Shown: positions 34,951 through 43,385 of the stretch, one piece after another
Layout: every line of letters begins with the position of its first letter
How positions within the stretch are numbered: position 1 is the first letter of the stretch
Source of the DNA: Zetaproteobacteria bacterium CG06_land_8_20_14_3_00_59_53
GTDB lineage: Bacteria > Pseudomonadota > Zetaproteobacteria > Mariprofundales > Mariprofundaceae
Direction of reading: 5' to 3'
Assembly (NCBI GenBank): GCA_002779605.1
Contig: PEWE01000004.1
Span: forward strand, 1 to 64,000
DNA: 64,000 bases
Notes under the pieces: model-generated
What the model was told of the DNA's origin: nothing
Database searches by the model: none
The model's input: only the letters and a program-made list of their open reading frames with translations
Made by a program: the position numbers and the translations under genes

Positions 34951-35313
34951 CTATTTTGCTCCGTAGGTCGTCTCTGTATCGAACGGGTCCCAGACATAAC
35001 GCGGATGCACATATTCCGGATTCGGAACAAAGAAGGTGACCAGTTCCACGGCACCCACCACGGTACGTCCGATGGTATGCATCACACCCTTGGCCAGCCC
35101 TACGGTCAGCCCGTAACCGATATTCTGAGCCTTGCTGGTATTGGAAATCTCCTTGGGCAGCTCAACCCAGCCGGTCACTGTGTTGGCAAAACCGCGGGCG
35201 AATTTATCGGCAACACCGGTGGTGTAGTCGCTGGCCACGGCCGATGGAATCGCTATCACGAACAGTGCTGCAAACATCGTCGCCAGAGACATCATTCTGA
35301 AAGTCTGAAACAT
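34951..35313 (-). CDS. Exosortase-associated-type small exported protein (TIGR04073-like)
   Basis: Start 35313 follows GGAGG and gives a 120-residue precursor with a signal peptide (LATMFAALFVIAIPSAVA). The mature part shows KFARGFANTVTGWVELPKEI, a GYGLTVGLAKGVMHTIGRTVVGAVELVTF helix, and VHPRYVWDPFD. I recall this layout as the family named TIGR04073, often seen in genomes with exosortase. No exosortase gene is visible here. Function unknown. Confidence 0.65.
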   Translation of the reverse strand: MFQTFRMMSLATMFAALFVIAIPSAVASDYTTGVADKFARGFANTVTGWVELPKEISNTSKAQNIGYGLTVGLAKGVMHTIGRTVVGAVELVTFFVPNPEYVHPRYVWDPFDTETTYGAK

Positions 35314-35443
35314 AGAAACCTCCTCGTTGAAAGTGCACCGAAGAAACCCGAACACCAGTGCTGCAAATCAGTGTAGACGAGCATGCTTGGCTTGCAAGCC
35401 GGTACCGGCAACAATGTTGCGCTCCAGCCACAGCGGAGTCTGC

Positions 35444-36325
35444 TCAGTGCTTTCTTGCCCTCGGATGCGCCGCATCGTAGATGCCGGTCAGCTTGTCGAT
35501 ATCCAGATGTGTATAGCGCTCGGTGGTGGACAGCGAGGCATGTCCGAGCAGTTCCTGAATGGCGCGCAGATCCACCCCTCCGGCCAGCAGATGCGTGGCA
35601 AAGGAGTGGCGCAGGCGATGCGGGGTGACGGCTGAATCGGCCCCGGTAGCCAGCGCCCTTGTCTTGAGCATGCGTTGCACGCTGCGCGTGGTAAGGCGGC
35701 CACCCGAGCGATTGAGAAACAGCGCATGCACATGCATATCGGGATTGGCCAGACGCTCCTGCAGATAGTCATCCAGCAAACGACTCACGCCTTCGGCCAT
35801 CGGCGATATGCGTTCCTTGCCCCCCTTACCGCGCACACGCAGCTCGGCGGAAGGCATATCTATATCACCCAGATCAAGCCCCACCGCCTCGGACACACGC
35901 AGGCCGCAGCCGTACATCACCGCAAGCAGCGCCGCATCGCGCAGATCGCTGCTTGCATCTGTGGGGTTGAGCAGCAGGGCCGTCTGTTCAGCAGAAAGGG
36001 TGCGCGGCAGGCGTTTGGCCTTCTTCGGAGGGGTCATGCCATCGGTGGGATTGGCATCGCACCAGCCGGCGCGCACCGCAGCATCGAACATGCTGCGCAG
36101 CGCGGACAACCGCCGTGCCAGACTGGCAGGCGCCCGGCCTGCGGCATGCTGCGCCACCAGCCAGTCCTGCGCATGCGAGCGCCGCACATCGGCAAGCGGC
36201 ATTTCACCGGTCAGGGCGATAAAGGATTTAAGATCACGGCGGTAGGCATCCACCGTGTGCGGCGAGGCGAGACGGACGTCCCGCATCTGCCTGAGAAAGG
36301 CGACAATCGCCCCGGAAAGTTTCAT
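35444..36325 (-). CDS. xerC: Tyrosine recombinase XerC
   Basis: XerC with XerD resolves chromosome dimers at dif. The 293-residue protein has the N-terminal SAM-like domain (VAFLRQMRDVRLASPHTVDAYRRDL) and a catalytic domain with the first arginine in GCGLRVSEAVGL, HRLRHSFATHLLAGG carrying the H-x2-R pair, and GHASLSTTERYTHLD with the late His and the tyrosine nucleophile. It lies 34 bp after the DUF484-GGDEF gene, the usual DUF484-xerC neighbourhood, so chromosomal XerC is preferred over a phage integrase. Confidence 0.9.
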   Translation of the reverse strand: MKLSGAIVAFLRQMRDVRLASPHTVDAYRRDLKSFIALTGEMPLADVRRSHAQDWLVAQHAAGRAPASLARRLSALRSMFDAAVRAGWCDANPTDGMTPPKKAKRLPRTLSAEQTALLLNPTDASSDLRDAALLAVMYGCGLRVSEAVGLDLGDIDMPSAELRVRGKGGKERISPMAEGVSRLLDDYLQERLANPDMHVHALFLNRSGGRLTTRSVQRMLKTRALATGADSAVTPHRLRHSFATHLLAGGVDLRAIQELLGHASLSTTERYTHLDIDKLTGIYDAAHPRARKH

Positions 36326-36359
36326 TCGGCTCCGGCCTTCATACAGCCGCGCCCATCAT

Positions 36360-37469
36360 TCACCCGCTCCGGCCGGCCAGCTCAAAACGCCCACCGCCCA
36401 GCGCCTTGGCAACGTACATCGCCTGATCGGCATCGCCGATCAGCTCCTTGACCCGCTTGTCATCTGCGGCAGAGGCAAAGGCCAGGCCAGCACTAACACT
36501 GATGCGCTGATCGTGCGTCAGGATGGCATTGCATTGCTCGATCAGCTTGCCGACAATCGTCTGCGCCTTGTCCAGCGGGCAGCCGGGAAGCAGCAGGGCG
36601 AACTCGTCGCCGCCCATGCGGATCAAAGGATCCTGCGCCCGCGCAATTCCAGCGATGGTGGAGGCCAGTTTGCTGAGCACGTCATCGCCGGCCTCGTGAC
36701 CGAAGCGGTCATTGAGGGATTTAAAATCGTCCACATCGATATACAGGCAACAGACATCCACGCCCTGACCGAACCATTTTGAGAGCGGTTGATGGCTATG
36801 CGGTTGCAGAAAGCGACGGTTGTGACTGCCGGTCAGTGAATCGGTGATGGCCAGGCGCGCCAGACGCTCGCGCGACACGGCATTCTCCAGCGACAATCCC
36901 ACCACCTGGGCCAGATGCTGCAGGAAATCAGCACTCTTGCCAGGCTGGAAACGCTCGCCATCCACCGAGCCCAGACCCAGCACGCCGAACGGACGCTGCA
37001 GATCACCCAGCACCAGCAATGCCATTGAAGCCAGATGGTGGTCGCGCCCCTCCAGCCAGTCGAAGCCTTTGTCGTCGGAAAGCTGCATCAGCCAGACATG
37101 CTTCTGATTCAGGCCCATGCGCTCGATCTCGCACTTCTCCAGCCACACCAGATCGCGCTCGGAGACACCGTCCATCTGTCGTCCGCCGATGAAGCTGGAG
37201 CGGGAGAACCAGAAACGCACCATATCGAGTTCAAAATTGCTGCGCAGACCGCGCAGCAGGGCAAAGCATAGATCCTCGGGATCGGATGAGGCCAGCACCT
37301 TGGACTCGAGATCGAACAGGCGCGCGAAAAGACGTTCGTTTTCACGCAGCCTGTCCATCACCTCGGCGACATACTGACGAAGCTGACGATTCTCTTCGGC
37401 CAGCTGATGTACGCGGCGGGATGCGTGATCCTTGATCCCGGCGACCGGCTTGTCGTCAGCCCCGGACAC
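36360..37469 (-). CDS. DUF484 (GAF-like)-GGDEF fusion, predicted diguanylate cyclase
   Basis: The 369-residue protein joins a DUF484-like coiled-coil and GAF-type sensor (residues about 15-190; LAEENRQLRQYVAEVMDRLREN then a GAF-like beta region) to a GGDEF domain (about 200-365). The cyclase core is intact: DSLTGSHNRRF, YIDVDDFKSLND and RMGGDEFALLL, with a product-inhibition I-site RAQD five residues before GGDEF. It should make c-di-GMP. DUF484 normally stands alone next to xerC; here it keeps that place but carries a cyclase. The gene lies 2 bp after the L,D-transpeptidase gene. Confidence 0.85.
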   Translation of the reverse strand: MSGADDKPVAGIKDHASRRVHQLAEENRQLRQYVAEVMDRLRENERLFARLFDLESKVLASSDPEDLCFALLRGLRSNFELDMVRFWFSRSSFIGGRQMDGVSERDLVWLEKCEIERMGLNQKHVWLMQLSDDKGFDWLEGRDHHLASMALLVLGDLQRPFGVLGLGSVDGERFQPGKSADFLQHLAQVVGLSLENAVSRERLARLAITDSLTGSHNRRFLQPHSHQPLSKWFGQGVDVCCLYIDVDDFKSLNDRFGHEAGDDVLSKLASTIAGIARAQDPLIRMGGDEFALLLPGCPLDKAQTIVGKLIEQCNAILTHDQRISVSAGLAFASAADDKRVKELIGDADQAMYVAKALGGGRFELAGRSG

Positions 37470-37472
37470 GGA

Positions 37473-38882
37473 TTATTGTCCCACGGCCTGTTCGAGCAGG
37501 ATGCGCCACGGACCGGTCTTGGTATCGCGCACCAGATACACGCGCTTGCGACCTGTATCGGCATAGCTGTCGGAGGCATAGTGCTGATTGAAATCAGCGA
37601 CCACCATTTCACCGAACCCGACAGGATCGGGCACACGGATCAGAGTGACATCGTCCAGCGTGACGTTGATATAGCTCTTGGATGTATTCACCCGGCGCTT
37701 GTAGGCCGACCATGCAGTCAGATCGCGCCATTCGCTGTGAAACTGCGGATGATAATGCGCCAGATATGCATCGCTGTTGCGCGAAGACCAGTCCCTTGTC
37801 CATGCATTCAGCGAGGCCAGCACCTCATCACGCAGCGCATCACGGGCCTTGCCGTCAACGAAAGCAAAATGCTCGCCGACCACCACCCAGCTCTGTCCCA
37901 GATGTACATGTCCGGCGATGGCCAGCAGACGCTCGTTGGGCAGGGCAAAGCAACCCTTGGTATCGCGCGGCGGACGACGGTCCACGCCGCTCGGATAGCC
38001 ATGCATCCAGATGCCGCTGCCGTTCTTGTTGTTCAGGCGGTCGAGCTCGTTCGGATAGTCGATCGGAAAAGCCACCGGACCGTAGCGGTCCTCCAGCTCG
38101 GCACCGCTGAGCTTCTTCACAAAACGGTACACGCCGTTGGGTGTGCGCAGATCACCCGCCACCAGCTTGTCGCCGGGTTTGGTTCCGGTCACCACATACT
38201 CATCGGCCACGCGCTGCCATGCGCCCTTGGCATCACGCTCGTAAACGAACATCCGCGAACGGCTTTTGTCGACCAGAAACACGCTCTTCACATCGCTGCC
38301 CACATCGAGCAGGGCCAGCGGCACACCTGACAGGCCATCGACATGCTCCATGAAGGCGCGCAGACGCTGATCGGCCTCGGCCATGCCGGGCGACAGATCG
38401 GCTTCCTGCAGACGCTGCTCCTCACCGCTGAGGTTACGCGCGTACTGACCGGCACGGGCAACAGCACGAATGGCCGAACGGCGATATGCCTCGGCCTCGA
38501 TGATCGCCGCCAGCGGATCGTCCTGCAGCGCGCCATCCTGCTTGCGCGCCTCCTGCAGTGTGGAAATAGCCTGCTCCGGCTCGCCGGCGCGCAGCGCCCC
38601 TGTAGCCTTCAGGATCGCCAGATCGGACGGCCGCATTTCGTGCACCAGCGGATCATCGGCACTGGCCAGCATTTGCAACGCACGCGCACCTTCTGCCTGA
38701 CCCAGCGAAGCGAGCTGCGCTGCGGAATCCGCTGTCAGCGTTGCAGCGCTTGCTGAGGGTATGCACAGCGCCAGACAGGCAAGCACGATCAGGCTTCGCA
38801 GGCTGCGATCCACGGCTTGTTTCGATGCATGATTATTATTCGTTGGAATCAAAGGCTCGAACCTCTTGTCGGTGTTGCACAA
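37473..38882 (-). CDS. L,D-transpeptidase (YkuD family) with C-terminal NTF2-like domain
   Basis: The 469-residue exported protein has a signal sequence (SLIVLACLALCIPSASA), an N-terminal helical region (about 50-170), a YkuD domain with KSRSRMFVYERD, GDLRTPNGVYR and the active-site stretch IWMHGYPSG ... DTKGCFALPN containing the conserved His and Cys, and a C-terminal SnoaL/NTF2-like part (about 360-465; YLAHYHPQFHSEW). The GC motif is preceded by TK in place of the common S-H/S-x. It probably cross-links or anchors to peptidoglycan. The track start is TTG 38882; a GTG at about residue 24 is possible. Confidence 0.83.
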   Translation of the reverse strand: MCNTDKRFEPLIPTNNNHASKQAVDRSLRSLIVLACLALCIPSASAATLTADSAAQLASLGQAEGARALQMLASADDPLVHEMRPSDLAILKATGALRAGEPEQAISTLQEARKQDGALQDDPLAAIIEAEAYRRSAIRAVARAGQYARNLSGEEQRLQEADLSPGMAEADQRLRAFMEHVDGLSGVPLALLDVGSDVKSVFLVDKSRSRMFVYERDAKGAWQRVADEYVVTGTKPGDKLVAGDLRTPNGVYRFVKKLSGAELEDRYGPVAFPIDYPNELDRLNNKNGSGIWMHGYPSGVDRRPPRDTKGCFALPNERLLAIAGHVHLGQSWVVVGEHFAFVDGKARDALRDEVLASLNAWTRDWSSRNSDAYLAHYHPQFHSEWRDLTAWSAYKRRVNTSKSYINVTLDDVTLIRVPDPVGFGEMVVADFNQHYASDSYADTGRKRVYLVRDTKTGPWRILLEQAVGQ

Positions 38883-38925
38883 TTCTTCCCGCCGCAGGCT
38901 GGGCAGTCAAACACCTGTCTGCCGC

Positions 38926-39870
38926 TCAACCACCGGACGGGTGGCCGAGCGTATGCTGCATCGGGGATAATAGCGAGCCGATCTGCACCATCGCCTCCCG
39001 GTCGGAGGCATTCACTTGATGCTCAAGGAAATCCAGTGTTTCACGATGCGGGTGCCCGATGACGATCACCATACCGCTGCTGGCCAGTCGTTTTCTGGCT
39101 TTAAGCCATGATTTCATTAGCAAATCCGGCTCCACGCTGTCATCGAGGAATACCTGTCGCTGCCCCCAGCGCAGCCCGGCCTGCTCGGCCATGCTGGCGG
39201 CAACCGAATCCTTGTTGGTTCGCGAATCGACAAAGAACAGCTTCTGCTCGCGACACACCTCCATGACCCAGCGCATCGGCTGCTCCAGAGCAGTCAGCCT
39301 TGAACCCATATGGTTGTTCACTCCCTGAACATACGGCACCCGGATCAAGGCATCATGCATTTTGCGGCGCACATCTTCGCGGTTCATGCCGACACGAATG
39401 AAAGCGTTGTCCATTTGCTTGCTGTAGCGCGGATTTCCCGGCTCCATCGGCATGTGCAGCATGACCGTATAACCGGCCTTATGGGCCAGTTCCGCAGCCT
39501 CGGCGGCATGCGGAGATTCAGGGAGAATGGCGATCGCCATGGGTATTTTCAGCGCAATCGCACGCTTGAGGGCAGGAAGATCATAACCGACATCATCGAG
39601 GATCAGCGCAATGCCGCGATGCTTTTCCGGCGACGTTGCGGGAGAAGAGTCCTGCTCCGGGGTCGCCTCTTCCTCGGGGGCCACCGGAACTTCGACCTCA
39701 GGCACAGCCTCTTCGAAAACCACGGCAGGTGCCTTTGCCTGCGGCGCTGCTACAGGCTTTCTAACCGCCTCGTCGCCACCATTACCGGCCAGCCACAGGG
39801 TCAGCAGGAGCACGGTAAGCAGGCCTGAAAGCAGGGCATACACCCATACCGGGCGCGACCGTCGGCTCAT
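38926..39870 (-). CDS. Divergent polysaccharide deacetylase family protein
   Basis: A 314-residue protein with one N-terminal membrane helix (VYALLSGLLTVLLLTLWLAG), a Pro/Glu/Ala-rich linker, and a NodB-like barrel (IALILDDVGYDLPALKRAIAL, MLHMPMEP, GVNNHMGSRLT, FFVDSRTNKDS, IGHPHRETLDFL). This is the divergent polysaccharide deacetylase family (DUF610/YibQ), whose place after ctpA and envC is common. Catalysis has not been shown for most members. A peptidoglycan-related role is inferred from the neighbours. Confidence 0.88.
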   Translation of the reverse strand: MSRRSRPVWVYALLSGLLTVLLLTLWLAGNGGDEAVRKPVAAPQAKAPAVVFEEAVPEVEVPVAPEEEATPEQDSSPATSPEKHRGIALILDDVGYDLPALKRAIALKIPMAIAILPESPHAAEAAELAHKAGYTVMLHMPMEPGNPRYSKQMDNAFIRVGMNREDVRRKMHDALIRVPYVQGVNNHMGSRLTALEQPMRWVMEVCREQKLFFVDSRTNKDSVAASMAEQAGLRWGQRQVFLDDSVEPDLLMKSWLKARKRLASSGMVIVIGHPHRETLDFLEHQVNASDREAMVQIGSLLSPMQHTLGHPSGG

Positions 39871-39899
39871 CCCTTAACCCTGTTGTCCGCTTACCGGGT

Positions 39900-41273
39900 T
39901 CAGCGCGCCGCCATACCTTCGATGGCATGCACGCCGCGCAGCAGATCCAGCGCCCTTTGCAGATACACATCCTGCTCCAGACGCTTCTGCATAGCCTCGC
40001 TCGGCTCGCCCTGCACTTCGTCAGCCTTGCCCTGCACTTCGTCAGCCTTGCCCTGCACTTCGTCAGCCTTGCCCTGCGCGGCAGCCCTGCCCGCATTACT
40101 CAGATGGCCCTTCAGATCGCGCTCGAACACACGCGTCGGCTTGGCTTTCTTATCCTCGTCCTCACGGGCGATACGCACCTCTTCCACCGGCACATCCGGC
40201 ACGATACCGGTCGCCTGGATGGAACGTCCGCTCGGTGTGTAATACAGCGCCGTGGTCAACTTGATGGCCGAGCCGTCAGGCAGACCGACCACGGATTGCA
40301 CCGAGCCCTTACCGAAACTCTGTGCACCGATCAGCACGGCGCGATGGTTGTCCTGCAATGCACCTGCCACGATCTCGGAAGCCGAGGCCGAACCGTTATT
40401 GATCAACACGACCAGCGGCACACCGTCCAGCTCATCGCCGGTCTGCGCCTGGAAGGAAAGGTTGCGTCCGGTGCGCGACTTGGTGCTGACAATCCCGCCC
40501 CTGTCGAGGAACAGGTCGGACACCGAGACAGCCTGGTCGAGCAGGCCGCCCGGGTTGTTGCGCAGATCAAGCACTGCACCATACAGATGCCCACCGGCCT
40601 GTTTTTTCAGCGCATCGATATCCGCCTTGAGCAGCTCGCCAGTGCGTTCCTGGAACTGGGTGATGCGCAGATAGGCATAGCCAGGAGCCACGAAATCGCT
40701 CTTCACGGACTTCACCTTGATGATGTCGCGCACGATCCTGATCTCCAGAGGCTGGGCCTCACCACTACGCACGATGGTCAGCGTGATCTCGGTTCCCGGC
40801 TTGCCGCGCATCAGCTTCACCGCCTCGGGCAGCGACATATCACGGGTCAGCAGATCGTCGATCTTGATGATGATATCACCGGCCTTGATGCCGGCACGGT
40901 CAGCAGGCGTATCCTCAATCGGGGTGACGATACGGATCGCACCTTCGGTTGCGGTGATCTCGATACCCAGACCGCCGAACTTGCCGGTGGTATCCACCTG
41001 CATCTGTTTGTACATCTCCTTGTCGAGATAGACCGAATGCGGATCGAGGCTGCTCAGCATGCCGGAGAGCGCACCGTCGATCAGCTTCTCATCACTCACT
41101 TCCTCGACATAGGAGCGGCGCACCATTTCCATGATCTTGGAGAACTTCTGCAACTGCTCGTAGTTGGTAGCGGAGACCGCTTCGGCCCGCTCGCTCTGCA
41201 AAAAGACCACGCCACCACCGGCCAGCACAACCACCAGAAGCATCCAGACAACCTTGCGCACGCTCACACCCAT
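39900..41273 (-). CDS. S41 carboxy-terminal processing peptidase
   Basis: The 457-residue protein has a signal anchor (VVWMLLVVVLAGGGVVFL), a PDZ domain (GLGIEITATEGAIRIVTPIEDTPADRAGIKAGD), and the S41 catalytic core with serine in NNGSASASEIVAGAL and lysine in GAQSFGKGSVQ. CtpA-type enzymes trim or degrade periplasmic proteins including murein hydrolases. Near the C terminus three in-frame copies of GKADEVQ come from a 21-bp tandem repeat. Its neighbours (EnvC upstream, deacetylase downstream) match the envC-ctpA-deacetylase block of many proteobacteria. Confidence 0.93.
   Translation of the reverse strand: MGVSVRKVVWMLLVVVLAGGGVVFLQSERAEAVSATNYEQLQKFSKIMEMVRRSYVEEVSDEKLIDGALSGMLSSLDPHSVYLDKEMYKQMQVDTTGKFGGLGIEITATEGAIRIVTPIEDTPADRAGIKAGDIIIKIDDLLTRDMSLPEAVKLMRGKPGTEITLTIVRSGEAQPLEIRIVRDIIKVKSVKSDFVAPGYAYLRITQFQERTGELLKADIDALKKQAGGHLYGAVLDLRNNPGGLLDQAVSVSDLFLDRGGIVSTKSRTGRNLSFQAQTGDELDGVPLVVLINNGSASASEIVAGALQDNHRAVLIGAQSFGKGSVQSVVGLPDGSAIKLTTALYYTPSGRSIQATGIVPDVPVEEVRIAREDEDKKAKPTRVFERDLKGHLSNAGRAAAQGKADEVQGKADEVQGKADEVQGEPSEAMQKRLEQDVYLQRALDLLRGVHAIEGMAAR
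40008..40070. repeat. 21-bp in-frame tandem repeat (3 copies) in the S41 peptidase gene
   Basis: Three exact copies of gccctgcacttcgtcagcctt stand head to tail, followed by a 7-bp partial copy. The unit is a multiple of three and encodes GKADEVQ, so copy-number change would alter the tail length without a frameshift. Confidence 0.97.
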
Positions 41274-41422
41274 AACACCATCCTGTTTTCAAATTCATCC
41301 GGCATCGCACAGCGGTGCCATCGTATCCCATCATCGCTCCGGCAGCATGATGCACGCCGGGAGCCTGTTCCGTGAGGTGGAACAAATCCCCCTGAACGGA
41401 CATCGCCATGCACACTGCCGGA

Positions 41423-42565
41423 TCAGCCCTTGCGGCGACACCAGTGCAAGGGATTCGACGGTCTGCCCTTATCGCGCACCTCGAAATACAGCCGCGTCTG
41501 CTGCACCCAACCCGTATTGCCCGGATCGGCAAGCACATCACCTTCAGCCACCCAGTCACCGGCACGCTTATACAGGGCATCGTTGTGCGCATACACCGTC
41601 ATCAACCCATCGCCGTGATCGACAATCAGCATCAGGCCATAACCCCCGAACCAGTCGGCATATCGCACCTGCCCGGCGGCAATCGCCTTAACCTGCCCGC
41701 CGCTCTGGCGGGGGGCAAGCTGAATGCCTGCAAGGTTCGGGCGGCCGGGTGCGGTCGGCGAATTGAAGGCTGCGACGACCTTACCATCCAATGGCCACGC
41801 CAGCTTGCCCTTCATCTGCCGCATCGGCGTCCACTCGTCGGCATTATCGGTGTTCAGCAGGGTGGAGCCGACGCCGGCAAGCAGCTTTTTCAGGCCCTGC
41901 TCCTGCCGCGCCAGTTGCTTATCGCGCTCGGCCTTCAGGCCGGCATCCTGTTTGACCTTCTCCCATAGCGCCCGTTTCCCCGCTCTGGCCTGCCGCAGTT
42001 CGTCCAGCCGCTGCTGCTTGGCCAGACGCAGGGCATCCAACTCACGGCGCTGCACCTCAATATCCGCCTGCGTGGTGGCCAGGGCCTGCCGCGCCTCGGC
42101 GAATTCCGCTCGATCCTGCTGCTGCTTGTGCACCAGCCGCGACATCAGGAACTGACGGTGCGGCATATCGGCGACATTGGCATCAAACAACATATCCAGC
42201 CACAGCGACGGACGATCCGCCTGACGATACGCCATGGCCGCCTCGCGCTGCATATGCTCCTGCAGGCGCAGCATCCGCCCGCGCAATTCCTCCTGCCGCA
42301 GCTTCAGCCCGGCGATGCGGGTATCGGCTCGTTTCACGCTGTCGCCGGCCTGCCTTGCCTCACTGCTTGCCTCGACAACCGCCGTATCCGCACCCTTGAG
42401 TTCGGCACCGAGCGTGCCGAGCTGCGCCTCCAGTTGCTCGCGGATGCGCTGCACCTCGACGCGCTGCTGGCGGACCTGTTCCAGCTTTGCAGCGGTATCG
42501 GCGGCATCAGCAGGCGCTGCTGCGAACAGCAGCAGGGAGATACAGAAAAGCCGGGACAAAAACAT
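41423..42565 (-). CDS. envC: EnvC-like murein hydrolase activator (degenerate LytM)
   Basis: Start 42565 overlaps the rlmH stop as TGATG and gives a 380-residue precursor with a signal peptide (LFCISLLLFAAAPADA), a long coiled coil (about 20-250) and a C-terminal LytM domain. The zinc ligands of active M23 enzymes are lost: NLAGIQ stands in place of HxGxD and RLYFEV in place of HLHFE. This is the hallmark of EnvC, which activates amidases AmiA/B at the septum instead of cutting murein itself. It lies between rlmH and ctpA. Confidence 0.88.
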   Translation of the reverse strand: MFLSRLFCISLLLFAAAPADAADTAAKLEQVRQQRVEVQRIREQLEAQLGTLGAELKGADTAVVEASSEARQAGDSVKRADTRIAGLKLRQEELRGRMLRLQEHMQREAAMAYRQADRPSLWLDMLFDANVADMPHRQFLMSRLVHKQQQDRAEFAEARQALATTQADIEVQRRELDALRLAKQQRLDELRQARAGKRALWEKVKQDAGLKAERDKQLARQEQGLKKLLAGVGSTLLNTDNADEWTPMRQMKGKLAWPLDGKVVAAFNSPTAPGRPNLAGIQLAPRQSGGQVKAIAAGQVRYADWFGGYGLMLIVDHGDGLMTVYAHNDALYKRAGDWVAEGDVLADPGNTGWVQQTRLYFEVRDKGRPSNPLHWCRRKG

Positions 42566-43014
42566 CACGGACGATGATAGGGATGATTGCGCAGGATGGA
42601 AAACGCGCGGTAGAACTGTTCCAGGGCGATCACCCGTACCAGCTGGTGCGGCAGGGTCAGCCGTGAAAGCCCCCATGTGGCCGAGGCCGCGCTCTTCACC
42701 GACTCGTGCACGCCATCGGCGCCACCGATCACGAAATCCAGCTGGGCATCGCCCTGCTGCCGAGCGAACCACTCGCCCCATTGCATGCTGGTCATCTGTC
42801 TGCCGTGCTCGTCGAACAGCACGAAACCCTTACCCGCCTTATCCAGAATAGAGGCTGCCTCCTGCTGCTTGCGTTGCGTGGCCTGTTTGCCCTTGCCGTC
42901 GGGCAGCTCTATCACCGTGCAGGGTGCGAACGGGCTTAAGCGCTGCACAAAGCGGGCCTCGAAATCGGCGAGTTCCGCCGCTCTCCGCCCGACGACGATC
43001 AGGCGCAGCTTCAC
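42565..43014 (-). CDS. rlmH: 23S rRNA pseudouridine1915 N3-methyltransferase
   Basis: RlmH methylates pseudouridine 1915 in helix 69. I start at GTG 43014, overlapping the rsfS stop as GTGA, giving 149 residues beginning VKLRLIVVGRRA; the track start adds 17 codons from rsfS. The SPOUT motifs are clear: FVIGGADGVHESVKSAA, and LTLPHQLVRVIALEQFYRAF with the terminal NHPYHRP. Confidence 0.93.
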   Translation of the reverse strand: MKLRLIVVGRRAAELADFEARFVQRLSPFAPCTVIELPDGKGKQATQRKQQEAASILDKAGKGFVLFDEHGRQMTSMQWGEWFARQQGDAQLDFVIGGADGVHESVKSAASATWGLSRLTLPHQLVRVIALEQFYRAFSILRNHPYHRP

Positions 43015-43376
43015 TGCGCGTCGACTGGCTCCGCAGCTGCGTGACTGGCTCCGGGCTGCTGCCACAGGCGCTCAAGCTGGAAGGACTCGCGCACCTCGGG
43101 CAGGAACAGGTGGACGACGATGTCGCCCATATCGATCAGCAGCCATTCGGCTGCCTCGCGCCCTTCGATGTGTGCCGCAAAACCATATTTATGCGCCACC
43201 TCGGACACGGCCTGCGCCATGGACATCAGCTGGCGTGCATTGCGCCCGGTGGCCAGCACGAAACGATCGGTCACCGCGCAACGTCCCTCCACGCGGATCA
43301 CCAGCACATCGCTGCCCTTCTTGTCTTCCAGCGCCGCAACCACGTCGCTGCTCATCTTCTCAATAGACTGATTCAC
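43011..43376 (-). CDS. rsfS: Ribosomal silencing factor
   Basis: RsfS binds uL14 and blocks subunit joining in starvation. The 121-residue product has the expected fold and motifs (KKGSDVLVIRV, FVLATGRNARQLMSMA, WLLIDMGDIVVHLFLPEVRESFQLERLW). It stands between nadD and rlmH, the classic order, and overlaps rlmH by 4 bp. Confidence 0.94.
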   Translation of the reverse strand: MNQSIEKMSSDVVAALEDKKGSDVLVIRVEGRCAVTDRFVLATGRNARQLMSMAQAVSEVAHKYGFAAHIEGREAAEWLLIDMGDIVVHLFLPEVRESFQLERLWQQPGASHAAAEPVDAQ

Positions 43377-43385
43377 TTGCTCTCC

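Noticed and set aside
35444-36325. The tyrosine recombinase as a phage or integron integrase.
   Set aside because: It sits in the conserved DUF484-xerC context, far from the prophage, and has XerC-like length and motifs.
39927-41375. Plus-strand ORF of 482 codons opposite the S41 peptidase, and similar long antisense ORFs over proA, tyrS and nuoD.
   Set aside because: Antisense shadows caused by high GC and codon bias; the minus-strand genes have catalytic motifs and normal spacing.
41423-41800. EnvC C-terminal domain as an active M23 peptidase.
   Set aside because: The HxGxD and HxH zinc ligands are replaced, so it is taken as an activator.
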